DNA of 25,780 nucleotides from Bacteroidetes bacterium UBA7692 (lineage in GTDB: Bacteria; Bacteroidota; Bacteroidia; Chitinophagales; LD1). This document shows positions 15,301 through 22,702 of this stretch, in pieces; positions within the stretch are counted from its first letter, which is position 1, and each line of letters starts with the position of its first letter. Under the pieces are notes generated by a model. That model saw nothing but the letters and a program-made list of their open reading frames with translations. It was not told where the DNA came from and did not search any database. The stretch spans positions 1-25,780 of the forward strand of contig DLGO01000123.1 of NCBI GenBank assembly GCA_002482725.1, given 5' to 3'. The translations under genes and the position numbers were made by a program.

Positions 15301-17907
15301 GCCGCCAAAGCATTTAGGGTTGCTATGTACTTCTGTAACGCCTATAGCTACCGGCTCTATTATCGTTTCAGTAACTGTATCCATACAGCCATTAGCATCA
15401 GTTACTACACCACCATAAGTACCAGGGGCAAGGTTAGGTATTATGATCGTTCCCGGCGGTACAGGGTTTCCCTGATAAGTATATGGACGTGTACCTCCGG
15501 CTATATCTATAGTTATAGTTCCATCATTTTTCCCGTTGCAGGTTACGTCTGTATGTGATGTAGTAGCTACCAAAGCAGAATCCGGCCCGGTCAAAGGCAC
15601 CGTATCGCCTACTGTCCTGAAACAACCGTTCGCATCTGTTACAGTATAGCCATACAACCCAGGTGACAATCCTGTAGGATTATTGCCTGTATATCCACCC
15701 TGGCTCCATTGGTAGGTATATCCCGGCACTCCGCCGGATGTAGTAACCGTATAGCTACCACCTGTTGAACCAAAGCATTGGATATTCTGCTTTGTAAATG
15801 AGGTGGTAAGCGCAGGGAATGTGGTTATAGTTGCGCTGGATGTAGCAGTACAGTTATTCCTGTCCGTAACGGTAATAGTATAGGTTCCTGCTAGCAGTCC
15901 TGTTATCCCTGAGTCTGTTTTTAAAGTATTCCATTCGTACCTGTATGGAGCAAAACCGCCTGATACTATTGCGGTGGCATTTCCTTTGCCCGAGTTGAAA
16001 CAACTATCATTATTAGCCACTGTACTTACCACAAGGGATGGCACACCGCTTATGTTTCCCGTAGCTGTTGAGGTACAGGCATCGGCGTCTGTTACCGTTA
16101 CGGTTATAGAACCGGGAGCCAGATTGTTTACCACCGGTGCATTCGGTTGCCCACCGCTCCATGCATAACTGAAAGGGTTTGCCCCGCCTGATGTAATAGA
16201 AGCAATAGCCTGTCCGTTATTATTGCCGGAGCAGGATATACCTGTTGTAGTGAGGCTTACTGCCAGTGGTGCAGAAGGTCCCGTTATGGTTACCGTGCCC
16301 GAAAATGTATGGCTGGGATCTGAATCGGTATAAGTATAGCCATAAGTACCCGCAGCCAGATTGTTTACTGTTGGGCCCGAACCTGTACCCGCAGGTGTCC
16401 AGGTAATATTGGAATTGGTCGCTCCACTTGTTACAGTTACTGTAACTGTTGCGGATCCATCATTCTTACCAAAACAGCTGACATTTGTCTTCGTTACAGA
16501 TGAAGTAATGCCACATGGCAGCTGCAATACAGTTTCTTTGTACTGTAACAATGCGGTACATCCGTTTGCATCCCTGAAATCCACAATAAATGTAGCAGGG
16601 CCAAGACCGGTGGCGGTAGCCCCTCCTGGTGGCGGGCCCCATGTTATACCCTGGTAGGGAGGTACACCACCGCTTATTACCACTGTGGCAGTGCCATCAT
16701 TCTGTCCGCAGCTGGCATCGGTATGCGAGGTAGTGGCTGATAATGCTGTTGGCTGGGTAAGTGTATATTGGCCCGAGGTATAGCATATACCGTCTGTAAC
16801 ATCTACAAAGTAGGTGCCTGCCCCAAGCCCTATCCTTATGCTGTCAAAAGTTGGTGGTGCATCTGCCCACGAAAATTTATAAGGACCAAAGCCTCCTGTA
16901 TGCGCTAAGCCTACAGAACCTGTAGTGGCACCGTTACATAGCGGATTGGTTACTGTCGGCGTCAACACAATAGGATTTGCAATTTGCACAACCCTGGTAG
17001 CCGTTTTACTGCACCCGTTATTATCCAATATGGTTAATGAGGTGGTATAAGTGCCGCCTGTTGTATATACATGTTTTGGATTGGCATTGGCAAAGGTAGG
17101 GTTATTGATTACTTGTGTAGTACCATCACCGAAATCCCATGTAAGGCTGGCAAACTGGTTTAGCGGAGAATTATAGCAGGGGTCAACAAACTGAAACCCT
17201 ACAGTATCTCCAACACACCTTTTACCATTATCTGTATCGTCAGTATACTCTACTAACAGTTCATACTTAAAGTTGTCATAAGTACAGTCAGATTGAGAAA
17301 AATTGTAGAATCCGAAACGGCCCGGCTTGAAACATCCCGACTGGTCAAAAACAAGGTTTCCATCTATAAAAATCATCGCCCTTGCATAAGTAAGGCGCAA
17401 TTCAAAATCATGGTAATTATTCCATTGCCAGCCCGCACCACCAAACCTGTTCTGTACTACTGTAAATTCAGGGGTATTTGTATGGTCGTCAAATGTAGCC
17501 TGATAACCGCTTGGAGGTATCAAACCATTTACCCTGCATAAAGACATTCCTTTTGGTGCGTTTCCCTGTGCCTTTTGCTTCCAGTCAAAAAGCCAGCAAT
17601 CGAAATTGTCTGATGGGCCTATAGGATCCAAAAAACTGAATACAAAACCCATCCAGTCATCATCTGTATCACTTGACTTAAAGCTACCTGTGATCCTAAC
17701 ATTCATTATATCAAAAGGTGAAATGAAAAATGCAGGATTACCGTTAGTACTTTGATACACCTGTAGCCCCCCATTTCTTACAGACCAGTCTCCATTGGCC
17801 GGCTGGCCACCTTCTGTCCATGTGCTAAAGTTGACATTCTGGCACTGCCCATATCCGGCCGTAGCAGAAATCGCAAAAAGAAATACAGCGAGGAAAATTT
17901 TCTTCAT
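12319..17907 (-). CDS. Giant SprB-repeat surface protein with PKD domain and T9SS type B (CHU_C) sorting domain
   Basis: This 1862-residue secreted protein starts at the ATG at 17907 (MKKIFLAVFLF signal peptide, cut near residue 20); a TTG four codons upstream is less likely. Residues 22-220 form a lectin/thrombospondin-C-like beta-sandwich with an acidic SSDTDDDW motif at about 78-85. A PKD domain follows (about 232-309, LTWDFGDGT). About 18 SprB-type repeats of 74-80 residues fill about 311-1686, each with a C-x-G-x2-(D/N)-G turn, GG-x3-Y and an Asp-rich VTD-x-N-x-C end. An Ig-like module (about 1688-1768) precedes the C-terminal gliding-associated/T9SS type B domain (about 1770-1862, FIPNSFSPNNDGRND). 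SprB is the gliding adhesin of Flavobacterium; adhesin-like surface function is inferred. Cys pairs within repeats could form disulfides. A terminator overlaps the stop. Confidence 0.93.
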   Translation of the reverse strand: MKKIFLAVFLFAISATAGYGQCQNVNFSTWTEGGQPANGDWSVRNGGLQVYQSTNGNPAFFISPFDIMNVRITGSFKSSDTDDDWMGFVFSFLDPIGPSDNFDCWLFDWKQKAQGNAPKGMSLCRVNGLIPPSGYQATFDDHTNTPEFTVVQNRFGGAGWQWNNYHDFELRLTYARAMIFIDGNLVFDQSGCFKPGRFGFYNFSQSDCTYDNFKYELLVEYTDDTDNGKRCVGDTVGFQFVDPCYNSPLNQFASLTWDFGDGTTQVINNPTFANANPKHVYTTGGTYTTSLTILDNNGCSKTATRVVQIANPIVLTPTVTNPLCNGATTGSVGLAHTGGFGPYKFSWADAPPTFDSIRIGLGAGTYFVDVTDGICYTSGQYTLTQPTALSATTSHTDASCGQNDGTATVVISGGVPPYQGITWGPPPGGATATGLGPATFIVDFRDANGCTALLQYKETVLQLPCGITSSVTKTNVSCFGKNDGSATVTVTVTSGATNSNITWTPAGTGSGPTVNNLAAGTYGYTYTDSDPSHTFSGTVTITGPSAPLAVSLTTTGISCSGNNNGQAIASITSGGANPFSYAWSGGQPNAPVVNNLAPGSITVTVTDADACTSTATGNISGVPSLVVSTVANNDSCFNSGKGNATAIVSGGFAPYRYEWNTLKTDSGITGLLAGTYTITVTDRNNCTATSSATITTFPALTTSFTKQNIQCFGSTGGSYTVTTSGGVPGYTYQWSQGGYTGNNPTGLSPGLYGYTVTDANGCFRTVGDTVPLTGPDSALVATTSHTDVTCNGKNDGTITIDIAGGTRPYTYQGNPVPPGTIIIPNLAPGTYGGVVTDANGCMDTVTETIIEPVAIGVTEVHSNPKCFGGTDGSITVSVTGGTAPFTYLWSDGVTTQDRTNIGAGAYSLTLTDANGCTGTVSVTLTEPTELLVSETHQNVDCNGNSTGSIDVTTGGGTGPYTYLWTNGATTEDITGLTAATYILTTTDNNNCTKTISVAINEPVVLTATTSHTDVTCNGQSDGTITITVAGGTAPYTFLGNPVPVGTNTVGGLAPNTYAGNLTDGNGCTVPLSETITEPAPFTASETHTNASCFGTTDGSITVTIAGGTAPNTYLWNDAVVTQNRTGIGAGTYDLTVTDARNCTATTSATLTQPAEILLSETHVDADCNGNSTGSIDVTTAGGSIPYTFAWSDGPANTEDRTGLAATTYILTVTDANTCTKSISVVIAEPAVLTATTSHTNVTCNGLSNGTITLTVAGGTAPYSFLGNPVPAGTNTIGGLAPNTYAGNLTDANGCSAPVSEVITEPAVLAITEAHTDATCAGALDGTITTTVTGGTGPYTYAWSDGATTANRTVGAGTYTVTVTDANGCTANVSSVVGEPAAVPLQVTATDATCFGGNGSVTANPTDGIAPFTYAYSNSTATTQTAALPAGTYTTTTTASNGCKQTATFTINQPTEIVLQETHTDVNCNGASTGSITVSATGGTGTYTYSWTPNVSSSDNASSLSAGTYNIYVTDQNSCTKPITVVLAEPAALSIVATPTNASCFGVADGSIATTPTGGTPTFSYVASDGLSTYNSPTGDFVQLLAGQYSITVTDINSCTATTTTTVTEPLELLASSIATDVLCYGATNGTITVSTAGGSPAYSFALDSATVNSSGAFVNLRAGNYAVTVTDGNGCSDVTTATITEPDSVIVTIDPVPATTSIGVPLQLNVNTNKSGTLSYSWSPVTALSCSDCADPVFQATITTPYSVTVTTADGCIGKIEFVATVIPDYTVFIPNSFSPNNDGRNDFWQGFGNNQAVKQFEVQVFDRWGTLVYQANDVNFLWDGRFQGNLVDPGVYVYVAKYVWVDNHSNNDYHGTLTIIR
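12850..16977 (-). repeat. Array of about 18 tandem SprB-type repeats with a three-repeat super-unit
   Basis: Units of about 228 bp repeat in frame. In the middle they fall into three types that recur in order. Type A carries GNPVP and GGLAPNTYAGNLTD, type B carries CFG-x-TDGSITV and IGAG-x-Y, type C carries CNGNSTGSIDVTT. The order A-B-C occurs at about 14905-15590 and again at 14225-14905. A third round (A-B-x-C, with one unit added) occupies about 13325-14225. This implies block duplication of about 680 bp after the single repeats had diverged. Confidence 0.8.
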
Positions 17908-17971
17908 AAAAAAATACAAGTTCTGATTGATTATAGAATAGCCAAACTAAGCAATTTTGTATAATATAAGT

Positions 17972-17991
17972 CTTTATTTATAGAAATAAGG
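17972..17991. other. AT-rich hairpin between proC and the SprB-repeat gene
   Basis: CTTTATTT (17972-17979) pairs with AAATAAGG (17984-17991), one G-T pair, loop ATAG. It lies 12 nt after the proC stop in the minus direction, without a U-tract. It could be a weak terminator, a processing site or chance. A TTAGTTTG near 17952 is one base off a -7 box for the downstream gene. Confidence 0.3.
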
Positions 17992-18003
17992 TTGCATTTG
18001 CAT

Positions 18004-18804
18004 TTATTGACCCAATTCCTGTGCTCTTTTTAGGGCAGATTCCATGCCCTTTCCTATGGAATTGTTGATACCATCCCCTTTAAAAATTTTTAGGGCCGCC
18101 TCTGTGGTTCCACCCTTGGAAGCCACCCTCTTTATCCACTCCCCGCAAGATAGGTCGCTAGAGTTCTGCAAATGAACCGCGCCTAGAAATGTCTGGCTCA
18201 CAAGCAGTTCGGCTTCATGCTTCTCGAATCCCATTTTTTGTGCCGATTCTATCATCGAGTTCATAAAGTAGTACACATAAGCCGGGCCACTACCCGACAC
18301 AGCTGTAGCAGCATCTATCATACTTTCCTTTTCTGCATATATCGACTTGCCTGTAGAATTTATCAGGTTCTGCACCGCAAACAGCTCCTCCTTGGTTATC
18401 GCTTCCGATGATGTAAAAACGGTAAGGCCCATACCCACCTGAGATGGCAGATTGGGCATCGAGCGTATTATTTTCTCTATCCCAAGGCTATCCTGAATAC
18501 GGCTTATGGTAATGCCGGCCATTATTGATACTACAATTTGCCTGCTTTTCAAAAATGGCTTTATAGCATCTGCAAGCCCTTGAAAATCCTGTGGTTTTAC
18601 GGCTAGTATTATTACATCGCAACCATCTATAAAGGCTCCCGGCTCGTTATATGTGTTCTCTTTTAAAATTCCTGCTACCGCGCCTTCTGCATACCCTTTT
18701 CTATCTAATATATACAAATCAGCACTTTTTACATTGTGCGAAGCCAAAAGCGACTTTGCATACGTTTTGCCCATATTGCCCAGGCCGGCAAGCAGAATTT
18801 TCAT
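18004..18804 (-). CDS. proC: Pyrroline-5-carboxylate reductase
   Basis: This 266-residue enzyme reduces pyrroline-5-carboxylate to proline with NAD(P)H, the last step of proline synthesis, in the cytoplasm. Visible motifs are the Rossmann GLGNMG (7-12), AVKPQ (68-72), SIMAGI (93-98), RSMPN (114-118), the substrate-binding SGSGPAY (170-176) and the signature ASKGGTTEAAL (228-238). Length fits the family (about 270). The ATG at 18804 is chosen: the Rossmann strand begins right there, and the frame above reaches only a TTG that falls inside the -7 box at 18841-18848. It is divergent from the sodium:solute symporter, with a dyad between the two genes. The giant SprB-repeat gene lies 96 nt downstream on the same strand. 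Confidence 0.95.
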   Translation of the reverse strand: MKILLAGLGNMGKTYAKSLLASHNVKSADLYILDRKGYAEGAVAGILKENTYNEPGAFIDGCDVIILAVKPQDFQGLADAIKPFLKSRQIVVSIMAGITISRIQDSLGIEKIIRSMPNLPSQVGMGLTVFTSSEAITKEELFAVQNLINSTGKSIYAEKESMIDAATAVSGSGPAYVYYFMNSMIESAQKMGFEKHEAELLVSQTFLGAVHLQNSSDLSCGEWIKRVASKGGTTEAALKIFKGDGINNSIGKGMESALKRAQELGQ

Positions 18805-18840
18805 ACAATTACGGATACCCGTTCTATTTATTGAAGCAGG

Positions 18841-18848
18841 CAAATATA
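18841..18848 (-). promoter_or_regulatory. -7 box of proC (TATATTTG)
   Basis: On the minus strand 18848 to 18841 reads TATATTTG, an exact TAnnTTTG match, about 37 nt above the proC ATG. No clear TTG sits at the -33 position; GTTAA is the nearest candidate. Confidence 0.45.
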
Positions 18849-18875
18849 CTAATACAATGTGTCTTCATCGTTAAC

Positions 18876-18899
18876 ACTATACACCAGGGCATGTATAGT
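18876..18899. promoter_or_regulatory. Perfect 8-bp dyad in the proC/symporter divergent region
   Basis: ACTATACA (18876-18883) and TGTATAGT (18892-18899) are perfect inverted repeats around an 8-nt spacer. This fits a dimeric regulator site, about 28 bp above the proC -7 box and 74 bp before the symporter ATG. A smaller CTATC-CCT-GATAG follows at 18910-18922. Function unproven. Confidence 0.4.
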
Positions 18900-18972
18900 A
18901 AAAATGATTCTATCCCTGATAGGCTGTTTATAATGCTATACTCTCCACCCGATTTTTCACTTTATTCACCAC

Positions 18973-20460
18973 ATGTTATCTCCCTGGCTTATACTCGGTT
19001 TTGTGGCGCTCTATTTTGCAGCACTGTTATTGATTGGCTGGATAACCACGCGCACCTCCGACAACGATTCGTATTTCCTCGGCAACAATCAGTCTCCCTG
19101 GTATGCCGTGGCCTTTGGCATGATTGGCGATTCGCTCAGCGGGGTTACCTATATTTCTGTACCGGGTGCTGTGGGCTCAGCTAAGTTCAGCTACCTTCAA
19201 TTAGTGATGGGTTATGTAGCGGGCTATTTTATCATCGGTAAAATCCTGCTACCACTCTATTACAAAATGCAGCTTACCTCTATATATACTTACCTCGAAG
19301 AGCGCATAGGATTAAAAGCGCAAAAAACAGGCGCATTCTTCTTTCTCATATCCCGCTTACTAGGTGCTGCCGCGCGCCTTTGGCTGGCTGTGAGTGTACT
19401 ACAGTTGTTTGTCTTCGATGCACTGGGTGTTCCCTTTGCCGTTAGTGTTCTGGTCATTATTGTCTTAATGCTGATATATACCTATCGTGGCGGCATCAAG
19501 ACACTGGTATGGACAGATACCTTCCAGTCATCTTTTCTGCTCATGGGTGTCATACTTTCCATTGTAGCCATTGCCTCCCAGCTGGATTTCGGGTTCTTCG
19601 ACCTGATAAGCGCGGTGAAAAATTCGCCCGACACACAGGTATTTTTCTGGGATCCATTACCAAAAAATTATTTCTTCAAGCAGTTCTTTGCAGGGGTATT
19701 TATTGCCGTGGCCATGACCGGTCTCGACCAGAATATGATGCAGAAAAACCTGAGCTGCCCCAACCTCGCAGACGGTCAAAAGAATGTTTACTGGTTTGGC
19801 ATAGTGCAATTTTGTGTCAATGCCCTCTTTCTCTCGCTTGGTGCCTTGCTGTATGTATATGCTACTACCAAGGGTATTGCCCTGCCTGTAAACCCCGAAA
19901 CAGGCAAAGTTATTACCGACAAAGTATTCCCTTTCCTTGCCCTGGGGCATCTCGGCACCTTTGCCGCCATGATATTTGTAGTAGGGCTTACGGCTGCCAC
20001 TTTCAATAGTGCAGATTCGGTGCTTACCACGCTAACTACCTCTTTCTATATAGATATTTTGAAGGTGGATAAAACCAACCAAAGCGAAGCACAAAAGACA
20101 AGGCTCCGCCACATCATTCATATATCCTTTGCAGTGTTGCTGCTACTGGTAATCCTTATATTTCAGGTAGTAAATGATAAAGCAGTAATAGATACCGTGC
20201 TGCTGATAGCGGGCTATACCTACGGTCCCTTGCTCGGCTTGTTTGCCTTCGGTATCCTTACAAAGCGCGTAGCAAGCGATATATGGGTTCCACTAATTTG
20301 TGTACTGGCCCCTGTTTTATGCTATTTGCTCAACATGCAGGTGCCAAAGTGGTTCAATGGCTACCAGATTGGCAACGAGTTGCTTATCATCAATGGGGCT
20401 ATCACTTTTGCCGGGCTGATACTCATCAGTAAAAGAAACGCTTTTAAAACAGCGAATTAA
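18973..20460 (+). CDS. Sodium:solute symporter family protein
   Basis: This 495-residue inner-membrane protein has about 13 hydrophobic helices, the usual count for the SSS/SLC5 family. Family marks are YRGGIKTLVWTDTFQ (171-185), YEERIG-like TYLEERIG (106-113), and AATFNSADSVLTT (341-353) in the helix that usually provides the second sodium site. The family couples sodium influx to uptake of sugars, amino acids, carboxylates or other solutes; the substrate here is not readable. Being divergent from proC makes proline conceivable, but that is only context. The ATG at 18973 directly precedes a hydrophobic helix. A short hairpin with a T-rich tail follows the stop (20467-20487). Confidence 0.9.
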   Translation: MLSPWLILGFVALYFAALLLIGWITTRTSDNDSYFLGNNQSPWYAVAFGMIGDSLSGVTYISVPGAVGSAKFSYLQLVMGYVAGYFIIGKILLPLYYKMQLTSIYTYLEERIGLKAQKTGAFFFLISRLLGAAARLWLAVSVLQLFVFDALGVPFAVSVLVIIVLMLIYTYRGGIKTLVWTDTFQSSFLLMGVILSIVAIASQLDFGFFDLISAVKNSPDTQVFFWDPLPKNYFFKQFFAGVFIAVAMTGLDQNMMQKNLSCPNLADGQKNVYWFGIVQFCVNALFLSLGALLYVYATTKGIALPVNPETGKVITDKVFPFLALGHLGTFAAMIFVVGLTAATFNSADSVLTTLTTSFYIDILKVDKTNQSEAQKTRLRHIIHISFAVLLLLVILIFQVVNDKAVIDTVLLIAGYTYGPLLGLFAFGILTKRVASDIWVPLICVLAPVLCYLLNMQVPKWFNGYQIGNELLIINGAITFAGLILISKRNAFKTAN

Positions 20461-20466
20461 CAGTAT

Positions 20467-20487
20467 AGCGGCCCCAAGCCGTTTGTT
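20467..20487 (+). terminator. Weak intrinsic terminator after the symporter gene
   Basis: AGCGGC (20467-20472) pairs with GCCGTT (20478-20483, one G-T pair) around CCCAA, followed by TGTTT. It starts 7 nt after the stop codon. The stem is short and the T-tract is interrupted. Confidence 0.4.
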
Positions 20488-20563
20488 TACAAAAGAATTA
20501 CACAAATAATTAAGCCCGTTTTGTGCTATTGGGCAAAACATTGAAAATTAACTAAAACCTTTA

Positions 20564-20594
20564 TTTCTCATAGTGCCACGAATTCCTATTTTTG
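20564..20594 (+). promoter_or_regulatory. Promoter of pckA
   Basis: TATTTTTG (20587-20594) matches TAnnTTTG exactly. The -33 region is a partial match (TTT at 20564-20566, 20-nt spacer). Transcription would begin near 20600, giving a leader of about 40 nt with a dyad at its start. Confidence 0.6.
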
Positions 20595-20595
20595 T

Positions 20596-20616
20596 AACTT
20601 TTAAAGAATAAAAGTT
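20596..20616. promoter_or_regulatory. Perfect dyad over the predicted pckA transcription start
   Basis: AACTTTTA (20596-20603) and TAAAAGTT (20609-20616) are perfect 8-bp arms around AAGAA, beginning 1 nt after the -7 box. It could be a repressor operator over the start site or a hairpin at the 5' end of the mRNA. Confidence 0.45.
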
Positions 20617-20640
20617 TTAACTCAATCAAAGGTAGTCCGA

Positions 20641-22260
20641 ATGAAAACTGTAGGCATTAAGAGTGCATCAACATCACTGGAAGTTCTTGGAATTAAAAAC
20701 ACGGCAACACAATACTGGAATCTTTCTCCGGAGGAGCTGATTGAGGAAACAATAAAAAGAGGGCAAGGCGTATTGAACGATACAGGCGCTTTGTCGGTAG
20801 ACACAGGCGAGTTCACCGGTCGTTCCCCTAAAGACAAATTCATAGTAAAAGACAGCTATACCGATGCCTGCATCGACTGGGGCGGATTCAATAACCCTAT
20901 ATCAACCGAAACTTTCGACAACCTTTATAACAAAGTAGTAGCTTACTACGAGGGCAAAGACCTTTTTGTACGCGACGTGTTTGCATGTGCACACGAAGAC
21001 TATAAACTGAAAGTGCGCGTAGTAACAGAAACACCATGGGCAAACATGTTTGCCAACAACATGTTCCTGCGCCCTACAGCTGAAGAGCTGAAAGGTATAG
21101 ACACTACCGACTGGGTAATTCTACAGGCACCAAGCCTGCATGCCGCAGGTGCTGCAGATGGCATCCGCCAGCACAACTTCTCTATACTTAACTTTACCAA
21201 AAAAGTAGCCTTGATAGGTGGTTCTGCCTACACAGGCGAAATCAAGAAAGGCATATTCACGGTATTGAACTGCGTATTGCCGCACGAGCATAAAGTATTG
21301 GCTATGCACTGCTCTGCTAACGTGGGCAAAGAAGGCGATGTAGCCCTTTTCTTCGGATTGAGCGGTACAGGTAAAACTACCCTGAGCGCAGACCCTAACC
21401 GTCCGTTGATAGGTGACGACGAGCACGGCTGGACAAACGATGCAGTGTTCAACTTCGAAGGTGGTTGCTATGCAAAAACAATAGACCTGAGCGCAGAAAA
21501 AGAACCGGATATCTTCCGTGCTATCAAGCATGGTGCTATATTGGAGAATATCACATTCTACGACGGCACACGCACAGTAGACTATAAGAGCGCTGCGCGT
21601 ACCGAGAACACACGTGTATCATATCCGATTCACTTTATAGACAACGCCCTGGAGAAATCTGTAGCCGGCACACCTAAAAACATATTCTTCCTTACCTACG
21701 ATGCCTTTGGTGTATTGCCTCCGATATCTCAGTTGACAGTAGGTCAGGCGATGTACTACTTCATATCGGGCTTTACTTCTAAGGTAGCCGGAACAGAAGT
21801 TGGTGTTACAGAGCCTCAAACTACTTTCAGTGCTTGCTTTGGTGCGGCATTCCTGCCTTTGCACCCTACCAAATACGCTGACTTATTGGGTAGCAAATTG
21901 CAAAGCAACCCTGACATCAAAGTTTGGTTGCTGAACACAGGCTACACAGGTGGCGCCTACGGCACCGGCAAGCGTATGAGCCTGCCGCACACACGTGCTT
22001 TGATAACTGCGGCCCTTACAGGCAAGCTGAACGATGTGAAATTTGAAACACACCCTGTGTTTGGATTGAGCATGCCAACAGCCTGCGAAGGTGTACCGGC
22101 AGAAGTATTGAACCCGCGCAACACTTGGCCTAGTAAAGAAGCTTACGATGCTAAAGCAAATGAACTGGCACAGGCATTCAACGACAACTTCAAAAAGTTT
22201 GAAGCAAAAGCAAGCGACGACATGAAAGCAGCAGCGCCTAAAGTATTGGTAAACCAATAA
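20641..22260 (+). CDS. pckA: Phosphoenolpyruvate carboxykinase (ATP)
   Basis: This 539-residue cytoplasmic enzyme converts oxaloacetate and ATP to phosphoenolpyruvate, CO2 and ADP, the entry to gluconeogenesis; in some anaerobes it runs in reverse. Motifs are RSPKDKF (61-67), the substrate region YTGEIKKG (197-204), MHCSANVG (222-229, metal-ligand His), the kinase-1a P-loop GLSGTGKTT (239-247), metal-binding GDDEHGW (258-264) and RTENTRVSYP. Length is typical of ATP-dependent PEPCK (about 530-540), and the GTP-type signature is absent. It appears monocistronic: exact -7 box and dyad upstream, strong terminator 22 nt after the stop. Codon choice looks more regular than in neighbouring genes, as in well-expressed genes; this is an impression, not a calculation. 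Confidence 0.98.
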   Translation: MKTVGIKSASTSLEVLGIKNTATQYWNLSPEELIEETIKRGQGVLNDTGALSVDTGEFTGRSPKDKFIVKDSYTDACIDWGGFNNPISTETFDNLYNKVVAYYEGKDLFVRDVFACAHEDYKLKVRVVTETPWANMFANNMFLRPTAEELKGIDTTDWVILQAPSLHAAGAADGIRQHNFSILNFTKKVALIGGSAYTGEIKKGIFTVLNCVLPHEHKVLAMHCSANVGKEGDVALFFGLSGTGKTTLSADPNRPLIGDDEHGWTNDAVFNFEGGCYAKTIDLSAEKEPDIFRAIKHGAILENITFYDGTRTVDYKSAARTENTRVSYPIHFIDNALEKSVAGTPKNIFFLTYDAFGVLPPISQLTVGQAMYYFISGFTSKVAGTEVGVTEPQTTFSACFGAAFLPLHPTKYADLLGSKLQSNPDIKVWLLNTGYTGGAYGTGKRMSLPHTRALITAALTGKLNDVKFETHPVFGLSMPTACEGVPAEVLNPRNTWPSKEAYDAKANELAQAFNDNFKKFEAKASDDMKAAAPKVLVNQ

Positions 22261-22281
22261 GCATAGCTGTTACAAGGAAAT

Positions 22282-22319
22282 AAAAAAGCGGTCAACTGGA
22301 TTTCAGTTGACCGCTTTTT
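22282..22319. terminator. Strong bidirectional terminator between convergent pckA and small secreted-protein genes
   Basis: A 12-bp perfect stem AGCGGTCAACTG (22287-22298) / CAGTTGACCGCT (22304-22315) with loop GATTT is flanked by an A-run (22282-22287) and a T-run (22315-22319). It serves pckA on the plus strand and the gene ending at 22354 on the minus strand. Confidence 0.92.
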
Positions 22320-22353
22320 GTTTGAGGCAATATCTGCCTAAGCGTCTATATTT

Positions 22354-22677
22354 CTATTTAAGCTTTCGTTTCAAATAGTAGGAAACTAAAGGATGATTAC
22401 CGTATATAGAAATTACCTCCCATCCGTCTATGGTCATTTTTTGTACTCTTGACAAAAGAGGTGTTATGTTGCTATTACCCAATGATCCTCTGAACTCTGC
22501 TTTGTCAAATTTGATCTCTTCAAAATCTCCGTTACTACTTGAAATCTCTATTACTTGATAACTTGACGCGCGGTACAAGGAAATAGCAGCAAACTCATAC
22601 TTATCCTGAGCCTTCAGTTCTATAGTGCTAAAGCAGGCAAGCGTTATCGTAAGCAATAAAAGCTGCAGGTATCTCAT
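22354..22677 (-). CDS. Small secreted DUF4177-like protein, paralogue 2
   Basis: This 107-residue protein has a signal peptide (about 1-23, cut after LKA), then QDKYEFAAISLY, an FDKAEFRG segment and MTIDGWEVISIY near the end, finishing in basic residues. The pattern YE-(F/Y)-x-(I/V), about 50 residues, then GWE-V and a basic end resembles DUF4177, a small fold of unknown function. It matches its upstream neighbour in length and in all these blocks, so the two are tandem duplicates. The gap between them is 25 nt, so they are probably cotranscribed. A bidirectional terminator lies about 35 nt after the stop. No catalytic residue is evident. Confidence 0.8.
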   Translation of the reverse strand: MRYLQLLLLTITLACFSTIELKAQDKYEFAAISLYRASSYQVIEISSSNGDFEEIKFDKAEFRGSLGNSNITPLLSRVQKMTIDGWEVISIYGNHPLVSYYLKRKLK

Positions 22678-22702
22678 GTGGTTTATTCTGTAATGGTTAA
22701 AA

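Noticed and set aside
13552..15558. Several long plus-strand frames antisense to the SprB-repeat gene
   Set aside because: They repeat with the same period as the sense gene and follow from its codon bias; no recognisable protein is encoded.
12850..16977. Regular repeats suggesting a CRISPR-like or satellite array
   Set aside because: The repeats are about 228 bp, in frame and fully coding, and match SprB-type protein repeats; there are no short identical repeats with unique spacers.
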